Assembly (NCBI RefSeq): GCF_013388255.1
Contig: NZ_CP058215.1
Coordinates: forward strand, 744,001 to 808,000
Reading direction: 5' to 3'
DNA length: 64,000 nt
Source: Methanolobus zinderi
Lineage (GTDB): Archaea; Halobacteriota; Methanosarcinia; Methanosarcinales; Methanosarcinaceae
The position numbers and the translations under genes were made by a program. The notes below the pieces were generated by a model, which was not told the DNA's origin, ran no database searches, and saw only the letters and a program-made list of their open reading frames with translations. Below, in pieces: positions 35,845 to 43,987 of the stretch; the first letter of the stretch is position 1, and each line of letters opens with the position of its first letter.

Positions 35845-37668
35845 GTGTCATCTCCAGAACGATCCGGACAAACTGCTTTAGCAGTGTTTTCTTTTTTCGC
35901 TGGTCTTGTTTTTTCAATGACAGGAATACTTTTTGTTATGGTTGCGGAGGTATCAAGATATTCCGAACCTCAGGTGATCATGACCTCATGTATCCTTACA
36001 GGACTCGGGCTTATGCTGACCATGGCGGGAATCAACCTGAGTGTGCTAAAGAATACTCCTTTTAGTAGCAGATCCTTCCTTGCAGGTGTTTTTCTTTCCA
36101 TGGGCGGTCTTTTGCTATTTTCCGTATTATATCCTGAAAGCTGGTTCTATCCGGAGCTCGCATATGCAGTAGTACCTTATTCTCTGGGGATATTCCTGTT
36201 GATGATCAATTTGTTTGTCAATTATCATGCTGTTTATTATCTTTACCAGGGAAGCTTTATGGAAGACAGGTCGGCTCTTGCAAAAAACATAAACGTGTCG
36301 GAGAATGAATATAATGATAACAATATCAGGGATGGTTCCGTTATGAGAACATTTGCAGGTATACTTCTGACCAATCTTTTGCCCGGACATCCGGATAAAT
36401 CTGAATATTCCGTGTCTGATAAAGACGACGAGACCTTTGTAACCGTCGGGCATGGTCTTAATGAGGTCACTGAAACCAGAGATGATATTTTTGATAATGC
36501 AGATCTGCCGGATGAGACCCGGGCCTTTAACTATAGTGTGAAAGCTGAAGAGGATGCAGTTATAGATGATCAGGTCGCTGAAAAGGCCGATCAGCAGGGG
36601 TCTGAAAAAGATGTGGACTCCGTCTCTACAGCAAATGGAACTAAAGCCTCGGTTCCGTTTTCTGATTTCATTTTCATGAAGAAGACCAATGTAAAAGCCG
36701 ATGATACGATGCGTGAAGCCTCACGCAAACTCCTGATGTACCATTTCGGTAAAATGGTCGAGCACGAAAGAGGTACCAAGGTCGGAAAAGATACCGAGGA
36801 ACTTCATGATATGAGGGTTGCTGCCATGCGCATGCGTTCTGCCATCGAAGTTCTTGAAGACTACCTTGATATGAAGGAGATGTCCGATCATTACAAAAAC
36901 ATAAAATCCACTAGAAAGGTGCTTGGTAAAGTGCGTGATCTGGATGTATTCCTTGAAAAGATCGACGAGTTCCTTGAAGACCACCCTCCTGAAAGAAGGG
37001 CGGAAATGGACCCTCTCACAGACTCTATCTTGATAGAAAGGGCGAAGAACCGGGGAAAGATGCTTGTCTATCTTGATGATTCCAAATTTAACAAATTCAA
37101 AAATAATTTTACCGATCATCTCCTTCACAAAAAATCCTGGAAAATGAAATCCTTTAAGAAAGGCGAACCTGTCCCTACAAGAGTAAAAGACGTACTTCCG
37201 GTGCTTTTATATGAACAGTTTGCAACCGTGAGGGCATACGATGTGCTTGTCTCTCCCGAAACAGAGCATACTCCTTCTTTTGATCAGTACCATGAACTTA
37301 GAATAGATGTGAAGATACTGCGTTACACCCTTGAGTTCTTCAGGGAGGTACTTGATTCGGAATCAAAAAGTGTAATAAAGGATTTGAAGGCGCTCCAGGA
37401 TAATCTTGGAGATATGCATGATGCCGTTGTGGCACTTGAGCTTCTGGAAAACTTCGAGAAATCCGGTAAATGGGGTGAAGATGGTAATAATAAATCATCT
37501 GAAAGCGGTAGCCTGCAGGATTATCCTGGTGTTGATGCCTATATCGAATACAGGAAAAAGGAACTTCAGGATCTGCTTGATGCCTTCCCCCAAGCGTGGG
37601 CGAATGTCATTGAACCTGATTTCAGCTTGAGGTTCTCAAAGGCAATATCGGGTATTTACACATCCTGA
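35845..37668 (+). CDS. Membrane-anchored CHAD-domain protein (polyphosphate binding)
   Basis: 607 residues. Four hydrophobic helices (about 10-32, 43-65, 78-95 and 108-130) are followed by an acidic linker to about 270 and a CHAD domain (about 295-600). Conserved CHAD elements are Glu-Leu-His-Asp-Met-Arg-Val-Ala-x-Arg-Met-Arg, Val-Arg-Asp-Leu-Asp-Val and His-Glu-Leu-Arg-x-Lys-x-Leu-Arg-Tyr, whose His and basic residues bind polyphosphate in characterised members. GTG start behind AGGTG. Directly before ppk1. Membrane anchoring suggests it tethers or localises polyphosphate at a membrane. Confidence 0.88.
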   Translation: MSSPERSGQTALAVFSFFAGLVFSMTGILFVMVAEVSRYSEPQVIMTSCILTGLGLMLTMAGINLSVLKNTPFSSRSFLAGVFLSMGGLLLFSVLYPESWFYPELAYAVVPYSLGIFLLMINLFVNYHAVYYLYQGSFMEDRSALAKNINVSENEYNDNNIRDGSVMRTFAGILLTNLLPGHPDKSEYSVSDKDDETFVTVGHGLNEVTETRDDIFDNADLPDETRAFNYSVKAEEDAVIDDQVAEKADQQGSEKDVDSVSTANGTKASVPFSDFIFMKKTNVKADDTMREASRKLLMYHFGKMVEHERGTKVGKDTEELHDMRVAAMRMRSAIEVLEDYLDMKEMSDHYKNIKSTRKVLGKVRDLDVFLEKIDEFLEDHPPERRAEMDPLTDSILIERAKNRGKMLVYLDDSKFNKFKNNFTDHLLHKKSWKMKSFKKGEPVPTRVKDVLPVLLYEQFATVRAYDVLVSPETEHTPSFDQYHELRIDVKILRYTLEFFREVLDSESKSVIKDLKALQDNLGDMHDAVVALELLENFEKSGKWGEDGNNKSSESGSLQDYPGVDAYIEYRKKELQDLLDAFPQAWANVIEPDFSLRFSKAISGIYTS

Positions 37669-37817
37669 AGAATGAATCCATTCAAATACGTATCGACAGT
37701 ATGACTATATTGCTTTATATATGACTATATATGGACCTGTATGAAATTTTATATAATAGGTTTACCGTCCTTTTACCAAAATACGAAAGCATCGTTCTAT
37801 TCCTAAGATCACTTAAA

Positions 37818-39896
37818 ATGGATACCATGTCTGGCGAAGTAAATGATTATATAAACAGAGAGATCAGCTGGCTTTCATTTAATGAAAGAGTACTCCAGGA
37901 AGCAAAGGACCCTTCGGTCCCTTTACTTGAACGTTTGAAGTTTCTGGGGATATTTTCTTCGAATCTGGACGAGTTCTTCAGTGTAAGGGTCGGAACCCTG
38001 CAACGTATGATAGACGCAGGGGTGAAGTCAAATGCCATGGTAAGCGCATCTCCTAAAAATATAATGAAGGAAGTACACCATAAGGTACTGCGATTACGTG
38101 ATGATTTTGACGGGGTGTTTGCTGAGCTGACCCGGGAAATGGAAGAGAATGATATTATAATTGTTGATGAAACTGAACTTAATGAAGACCAGAGCTCTTT
38201 TATTGAACAGTATTTCCAGGAAAAGGTAAGACCACGTCTGATTCCTGTTATGCTGAAAGATATCCCGGATTTCCCGTACCTTAAGAACCAGGTGATCTAT
38301 CTTGTTATCGACGTCAGAAAAAGATGGGACCCAAATGCTTCAAAATTCGCTCTTATAGAGGTTCCTGCCGATGTGCTACCACGTTTTATCATGTTACCTG
38401 AGTCCGGTGATAAGAAATGTGTGATAATGCTTGACGATATAATCCGTTTTGGCCTAAAGGATATTTTCTCGACATTTGAATATGATTTTATTGAGGCATA
38501 TACGATCAAACTGACAAGGGATGCTGAACTGGATATTGATGATGATGTCACGAAAAGTTTCTTCGAGAAGGTATCGGAAAGCCTTGAAGAAAGAAAGAGG
38601 GGTCAGCCAGTTCGTTTTGTTTATGACAGGAATATGCCTTATTATCTTCTGGATTTCATACTTAAGAGGCTGGGTATTCAGAAATTTGAGAATCTTGTTC
38701 CGGGTGGAAAATATCACAACGCAAAGGATTTCATGAATTTCCCTAAGATCGGCCCTTCTTCCTTCTATTACGAAAAGAAGCCTTCTCTGCCTCATAAAGA
38801 CCTTGTGAGCCATAAGAGTATTTTTGCTGCCATAAGAAGCGGGGATATCCTGCTTCACTATCCCTACCAGTCCTTCGATCACTTTATCGATCTACTTAGG
38901 GAAGCGGCAATTGATCCGAATGTCTCAAGCATAAAGGTCACTCTCTACAGGGTTGCACGCAACTCCAACGTAATCAATGCACTTATAAATGCAATAAAGA
39001 ACGGGAAGAAGGTCACAGTCGTTATTGAACTTCAGGCGCGTTTCGATGAAGAATCCAATATTTACTGGACCCAGAAACTTGAGCAGGCAGGTGCAAGGAT
39101 AATAGATGGAGTTCCTGGATTGAAGGTGCATTCAAAACTCTGCCATATAACAAGAAACGAAGGTAATGAGCTCGTTCATTATTCCTGCATCGGAACCGGT
39201 AATTTCAATGAATCCACTGCCAGGCTATATTGTGATCATATGATTATGACAAAAGACCCGGACCTGACATTTGAAGTGGACAAGATCTTTGATTTCTTTG
39301 CCCACAACTACAAAGTCTATGATTATAAGCATTTGATCGTATCTCCCCTTCAGATGCGCAATGTATTCGAGCAATATATTGAGAATGAAATAGAGAATAC
39401 GAAGGCAGGAAAGCCGGCTTATATCCATGCGAAGATGAACAGTCTTGTGGATAGCAGAATGATAAACAAACTCTATGATGCCAGTAATGCAGGTGTCAGA
39501 ATCAAGCTCATCGTAAGAGGTATATGCTCTCTAGTGCCAGGTGTTAAGGATCAGAGTGAGAATATAGAGGTAATCAGTATAGTTGACAAGTACCTTGAGC
39601 ATTCACGCATTTTCATTTTCTGTAATGATGGCGACGAAAAGTATTACATTTCCTCTGCCGACTGGATGGTAAGGAATCTGGACAGGCGTGTGGAGGTTGC
39701 CACCCCTATTTATGACAGATCGATACAAAAGGAACTGAAAGAATACATGGAGCTGCAATTTCTTGATAATACAAAGGCAAGGATAATCAATGAGCATCAG
39801 GACAATCATTACAAAAGAGATGGTGACGGTTCTTTCCGTGCCCAGGAAGACATCTATGATTACCTTGAAAAAGAATTAGCTACTGGAGACACTTAA
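37818..39896 (+). CDS. ppk1: Polyphosphate kinase 1
   Basis: 692 residues, full length. Features: Asn-Arg-Glu-x-Ser-Trp-Leu-x-Phe-Asn (N-domain), His-Tyr-Pro-Tyr-Gln-Ser-Phe, Val-Lys-Val-Thr-Leu-Tyr-Arg, and Lys-Val-His-Ser-Lys with His438 in the place of the phosphorylated histidine of bacterial PPK1; then Gly-Thr-Gly-Asn-Phe-Asn-Glu. It makes polyphosphate from ATP reversibly. The start is ATG 37818 or 37827; extension to 37731 adds a non-family segment overlying the TATA (about 37747-37756). The stop overlaps ppx by one base. Confidence 0.95.
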   Translation: MDTMSGEVNDYINREISWLSFNERVLQEAKDPSVPLLERLKFLGIFSSNLDEFFSVRVGTLQRMIDAGVKSNAMVSASPKNIMKEVHHKVLRLRDDFDGVFAELTREMEENDIIIVDETELNEDQSSFIEQYFQEKVRPRLIPVMLKDIPDFPYLKNQVIYLVIDVRKRWDPNASKFALIEVPADVLPRFIMLPESGDKKCVIMLDDIIRFGLKDIFSTFEYDFIEAYTIKLTRDAELDIDDDVTKSFFEKVSESLEERKRGQPVRFVYDRNMPYYLLDFILKRLGIQKFENLVPGGKYHNAKDFMNFPKIGPSSFYYEKKPSLPHKDLVSHKSIFAAIRSGDILLHYPYQSFDHFIDLLREAAIDPNVSSIKVTLYRVARNSNVINALINAIKNGKKVTVVIELQARFDEESNIYWTQKLEQAGARIIDGVPGLKVHSKLCHITRNEGNELVHYSCIGTGNFNESTARLYCDHMIMTKDPDLTFEVDKIFDFFAHNYKVYDYKHLIVSPLQMRNVFEQYIENEIENTKAGKPAYIHAKMNSLVDSRMINKLYDASNAGVRIKLIVRGICSLVPGVKDQSENIEVISIVDKYLEHSRIFIFCNDGDEKYYISSADWMVRNLDRRVEVATPIYDRSIQKELKEYMELQFLDNTKARIINEHQDNHYKRDGDGSFRAQEDIYDYLEKELATGDT

Positions 39897-40789
39897 TGAA
39901 ATTTGCTGCAATAGATGTGGGTTCCAATGCTGTTCGCCTGCTTCTCTCAAAAGTTGATACCGAAGGTGTTGAACCCGTCTATGAAAAAATATCCCAGTTC
40001 CGCATGCCTATACGCCTGGGAGATGATGCTTTTGTTCATGGGAACATTTCCGATGAAAAGATAAGAAAGCTTGTTAAGACTATGATCGCTTTCAGATACC
40101 TGATGGATGCCTATGAACCCATGGATTATATGGCATGTGCCACATCTGCCATGAGGGAAGCGGAAAACAGTGATAAGGTAGTCAAAAAGATAAAAGATAA
40201 AAGTGGTATCGATCTCAATGTGATAAGCGGCAGGAAAGAAGCGAAGATAATCTATTCCAACCGTATCGAAAAGATCATCGCGGATGGTGATTCTTCTTCC
40301 TACCTGCATGTAGATGTGGGAGGTGGAAGCACTGAGATCATTGTATTCAACAGGAAAAAAGTACTTGCCTACAGATCTTTCAATATCGGGGCAATTCGGA
40401 TGCTTGAAGGCTTCGTGTCAAAAGACGAATGGAAAGATATGAAAAAATGGGTAAAATCTGTAACAGAGGAATATAAGCCAGTTTCAGCAATAGGCAGTGG
40501 CGGAAATATAAATAAAGTATTCGCCATGTCAAATACAAAAGAGGGCAAGCCTATTTCTTTTAAGAAACTGAATAAAGTGTATAAGTTCCTGAAAGGATAC
40601 TCACTTGAACAACGCATAACAAAGCTTGGTCTTCGTCCTGACAGAGCCGATGTCATTATCCCGGCTTCCAAGATCTACTTCTCGGTCATGAAATGGGGTA
40701 AGATCGATAAAATGCATGTCCCACGTCTTGGTCTGGCAGACGGTATTATACACGTACTATATCACAAACATAAGGAAAAGTATGTTTGA
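39896..40789 (+). CDS. ppx: Exopolyphosphatase, PPX/GppA family, catalytic domain only
   Basis: 297 residues: an ASKHA phosphatase with Asp-Val-Gly-Ser-Asn-Ala-Val-Arg-Leu (7-15), Asp-Val-Gly-Gly-Gly-Ser-Thr-Glu (about 141-148) and Phe-Asn-Ile-Gly-Ala-Ile-Arg. It should remove terminal phosphate from polyphosphate. The C-terminal HD domain of long PPX proteins is absent; one is encoded in the CYTH-HD gene nearby. The ATG shares a base with the ppk1 stop (TAATG), so synthesis and degradation enzymes are coupled. Confidence 0.92.
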   Translation: MKFAAIDVGSNAVRLLLSKVDTEGVEPVYEKISQFRMPIRLGDDAFVHGNISDEKIRKLVKTMIAFRYLMDAYEPMDYMACATSAMREAENSDKVVKKIKDKSGIDLNVISGRKEAKIIYSNRIEKIIADGDSSSYLHVDVGGGSTEIIVFNRKKVLAYRSFNIGAIRMLEGFVSKDEWKDMKKWVKSVTEEYKPVSAIGSGGNINKVFAMSNTKEGKPISFKKLNKVYKFLKGYSLEQRITKLGLRPDRADVIIPASKIYFSVMKWGKIDKMHVPRLGLADGIIHVLYHKHKEKYV

Positions 40790-40992
40790 ACTAAAAGCTC
40801 CCAATCAGTGATTTTTTTGTACATGTTTTGGAATATGCTGGATAGCTCAGTAACGTCTGTTTTTGTATATTTGTTCGTATATACACGATTAAATTATAGC
40901 CATAGGCCCCGGTTTCATGTTCATAATGCATAAATACTGATTTACTCCAATTTTTCCTTGTTTGAGGTCAGACAAAGACTCGGGGTATTAAA

Positions 40993-42063
40993 TTGGAAGA
41001 TTCTGAACAGATCCAGAACGGGAAACAAACAGAAAATGAAGTAAACGAGCCTGTAGATGGCCAGGAAACACTTTATCTCGGTATTGATATCGGTACCTAT
41101 ACCATAGCGGTATGCACAAGCGAGGGGACAAAGATCGTAGAGAACTGTGCTGTTGCCTATGAAGGAGAAGAGTTTCCGAAGGACCCGGAAAATGTGAAAG
41201 TGCTTTTCGGAAAAGCTGCCCTTGAACAAACAGACCTCCCTGTAAAAGAACCTGTAAGGGAAATGATCCAGGGAAACAGCAGTGATCCCGGACCTTTGAG
41301 ATATATTCTGGAACAAAGTTTCAAAAGCGCGGGAATTAAGCTTGATTCCGGGGAAAGTTATGCAATAATAGGTGTTCCCGCAGGTGCTGATACTGCTTAC
41401 AAGCAGGCCGTCCTTGAAATGGCAGAGGGGCTCTTCACCGGTGCAATGGTGGCCGATGAGAGTTTCTGCGTAGCCTATGGAAACGGCCTTCTGGAAAATT
41501 CCCTTATTGTGGACATGGGTGCGAGTAAACTGGATATCTGCCATGTTAACGGTAATGTCCCAGGGGATGAGGACCATATGAAAATATCCTTTGCAGGGGA
41601 CAATATAGACCAGGAACTGATCAACCTCATAAAAGAAAAACATGAAGATTCAAAGCTTACGAAGCAACTTGCAAGGCAATGGAAGGAAGATCATGGCTAT
41701 GTGGGATTTTCCTATGTTAAATGTAAGGTGGAACTTCCGCTGGAGGACTCTTCCAGGGATGTCTCCATAACAGAAGAGCTAAGATTTGCATGTGAGTCAG
41801 TTATACCTGATGTTGTTTCAGGTCTGACCAAAATGATATCCGATATTCAGCCTGATATGAGGGAACTGGTCAGGAACAATATCTATGTATGCGGTGGTTG
41901 CAGCAAGATAAAGAATATTGATAATTTTATTGAGGGCGAGCTGAAAGAGCTGGGTGGAGGAAAGGTCTCTTTATTTGAAGATCCGGACTTCGTTGTGGCT
42001 GAAGGTGCCAGGAAGCTAACTGAGAGGATGCCCCGGGAATTCTGGGCGCAGATGAATGTTTGA
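40993..42063 (+). CDS. MamK-like actin-family ATPase
   Basis: 356 residues. Actin-fold motifs: phosphate-1 Leu-Gly-Ile-Asp-Ile-Gly-Thr-Tyr-Thr-Ile-Ala-Val (29-40), phosphate-2 Ile-Val-Asp174-Met-Gly-Ala-Ser, and adenosine loop Cys300-Gly-Gly-Cys-Ser-Lys-Ile. Segments such as Ile-Gly-Val-Pro-Ala, Val-Pro-Gly-x-Glu-Asp and the C-terminal Pro-x-Glu-Phe-Trp-Ala-Gln follow the magnetosome actin MamK closely, more than MreB, ParM or Ta0583-type actins (comparison from memory). An acidic N-terminal extension of about 25 residues is added. TTG start behind GGGG; TATA near 40928-40936. A long coiled-coil gene follows after 23 bases. Confidence 0.82.
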   Translation: MEDSEQIQNGKQTENEVNEPVDGQETLYLGIDIGTYTIAVCTSEGTKIVENCAVAYEGEEFPKDPENVKVLFGKAALEQTDLPVKEPVREMIQGNSSDPGPLRYILEQSFKSAGIKLDSGESYAIIGVPAGADTAYKQAVLEMAEGLFTGAMVADESFCVAYGNGLLENSLIVDMGASKLDICHVNGNVPGDEDHMKISFAGDNIDQELINLIKEKHEDSKLTKQLARQWKEDHGYVGFSYVKCKVELPLEDSSRDVSITEELRFACESVIPDVVSGLTKMISDIQPDMRELVRNNIYVCGGCSKIKNIDNFIEGELKELGGGKVSLFEDPDFVVAEGARKLTERMPREFWAQMNV

Positions 42064-42086
42064 TCTAGAGATCTGGATGTGGTGTT

Positions 42087-43892
42087 ATGAGTTCATTAAC
42101 CTGGTCAAAAAATGAAAATAAGGCAAATAAGAATCGGAAGGATTTCACACCCAATATCTACCGGAAACCTGTCAAGGGTAATGGCGAGGAAGGAGATGCA
42201 AATGGGGCTACATACTCCCCCGAACAGGCTAAAAACGGTTCATACAGGCAAAATCCCAGGGTTAAAGAATTGGAATACGATCTTGAAAATATCAAGGAAA
42301 AATATGAAGCTGAAATAAGACAGTACAGGGAAAAAGAGACCGTCCTTGCGGAAGTAAAGACAAGGTACGAATCTGAAATGGAAGAGTATCGCCAAAAACA
42401 GGATCTTCTGAAAAAGCAGATGGAAGAAGTGACTAAAAGAGAAAAGGACCTGAACCGCAAATGTGCTCTGCTCAAGTCCGCAGCTTCCAAAGTTGAGGAC
42501 CGGATTCCTGATGTAGAAATAAATGACCTGAATGAGAAACGCTCGGCCTTTGAAAAAGAGAAATCAGAACTCGAGGCAAAGTTCAGTGAATTGAAAGAGT
42601 TAAGAACTGACTATGAAAAACAGCTTTCAGCACTTGAGGATAACAGGTCACAACTCCATAGCCAGCAATCCGTTTATGAAGAAGAGATGCAGGCCTATCT
42701 GGAAAAGAAAGGCGAACTTGATGAGAAAACAAGACTTCTGGAGGAACAACTATCCTCCGGAGAAGATATTACACTTGATATTGAAGGTCTGAACTTTTCC
42801 GGGGCCGTAGAGATCGTCAGGTCAAGGTACTTTTCTGAACTAAAGGACCTGAACCGCAAACGTGCCGACCTGAGAACACTAAGAGAGGAACTTGATAACG
42901 AGGAAGCTTTGCTAATGGCAAAGAACTCAGGTGTCGAGGAGATCAAGGCACAGATCGAGAACGAGTTCTCCAAACTCAAACCAAGGGCAAACGAGCTGGA
43001 GGACGCTATCAGTGGATATGAGGAAAAAGCCAAAAAGCATAGCGAGAACGAACGCATGTTTACGGATATCATATCAAGATACAATGCGGAGTATTCCCTA
43101 TTCAAACAGAAGCAGAGTGAACTCAGGGAACTTAAAAGCGTACAGGAAAAACAGGAATACGATCTTGTCAGGAGAAAGCTTGCTGCATTCGAATCCGGAA
43201 AGCTGCTGAAATCCGAAGTTTGCAGAATAAATTCCCTATCCGAGGAGCTGGCAGGAAAGGTCCGTGAGTTTGAGGAAAATATCGCAAATTACGAGACCGA
43301 TCGTCTGAGCTACGAAGAGAAGCTCAGGGTACATACTGAGAATAAAGAAAAACTCAATGAAGCGGTCTCAAATTATGAGTCCGAACTGAAGGTTCATGAA
43401 GAGAAGCGCTCTGAGCTGGAAAAACTAAAGCTATCCCTTTCCGAATCCGAAGATGCTCTCAAAGAGAAGCAGTCAGAGATCGACAGCCACAAAAAGGAAC
43501 TTGAGATCGAAAAGGAAAGCCTTCTTGCTCACCAGAAAGAGGTTGATGTTCAGAGAACAGAACTCGAATCCGAGCTTGAAAGCATCAAATCAAAGCGTGA
43601 GAATAACGAGCGTCTTGAAAAGGAACTTGAAAGCACATCCAGTGAACTGGAAACCCAACGCAAGGAACTGGAGGAGCTTCTGGAAACTACGAGAAAGGAC
43701 ATCGGAACACAGGTAACGATTCACCGCCAGCATTTGGATATCAAGAAGATGAGCACCAAACTCGAGCAGCAGTCTGTCTATATCCAGACCCTGAAAAAGT
43801 CCCTGGAAGACATGCAGAAGTCGGTGGAGAATTCACAGGAATACGGTGTGTTTGCAGATATTGTGAAAATGAACCTCGAAATCCGGAAGTGA
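42087..43892 (+). CDS. 601-residue coiled-coil protein, partner of MamK-like actin
   Basis: A highly charged protein. After a disordered Asn/Lys-rich head (1-55), heptads continue nearly to the end, interrupted near 225-250 where a short non-repetitive segment (Ile-Glu-Gly-Leu-Asn-Phe-Ser-Gly-Ala-Val) lies. No membrane helix or enzyme motif. It looks like a filament-forming or tethering protein comparable in style to SMC arms or bacterial cytoskeletal scaffolds. It is 23 bases downstream of the MamK-like gene and clearly in the same transcription unit. No family recognised. Confidence 0.8.
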   Translation: MSSLTWSKNENKANKNRKDFTPNIYRKPVKGNGEEGDANGATYSPEQAKNGSYRQNPRVKELEYDLENIKEKYEAEIRQYREKETVLAEVKTRYESEMEEYRQKQDLLKKQMEEVTKREKDLNRKCALLKSAASKVEDRIPDVEINDLNEKRSAFEKEKSELEAKFSELKELRTDYEKQLSALEDNRSQLHSQQSVYEEEMQAYLEKKGELDEKTRLLEEQLSSGEDITLDIEGLNFSGAVEIVRSRYFSELKDLNRKRADLRTLREELDNEEALLMAKNSGVEEIKAQIENEFSKLKPRANELEDAISGYEEKAKKHSENERMFTDIISRYNAEYSLFKQKQSELRELKSVQEKQEYDLVRRKLAAFESGKLLKSEVCRINSLSEELAGKVREFEENIANYETDRLSYEEKLRVHTENKEKLNEAVSNYESELKVHEEKRSELEKLKLSLSESEDALKEKQSEIDSHKKELEIEKESLLAHQKEVDVQRTELESELESIKSKRENNERLEKELESTSSELETQRKELEELLETTRKDIGTQVTIHRQHLDIKKMSTKLEQQSVYIQTLKKSLEDMQKSVENSQEYGVFADIVKMNLEIRK

Positions 43893-43987
43893 TGGAACAG
43901 ATACGTTCAATTGAAAATTGAATTTCGGAAAGCAGGACATCATTGCATTAAACTCGACCAGAATAAAAAAGTAAGTAGAAGGATCGA

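Noticed and set aside
40837-40850. GCTGGATAGCTCAG, like a tRNA D-arm
   Set aside because: No acceptor stem, anticodon arm or T-arm follows; chance match before the MamK-like gene.
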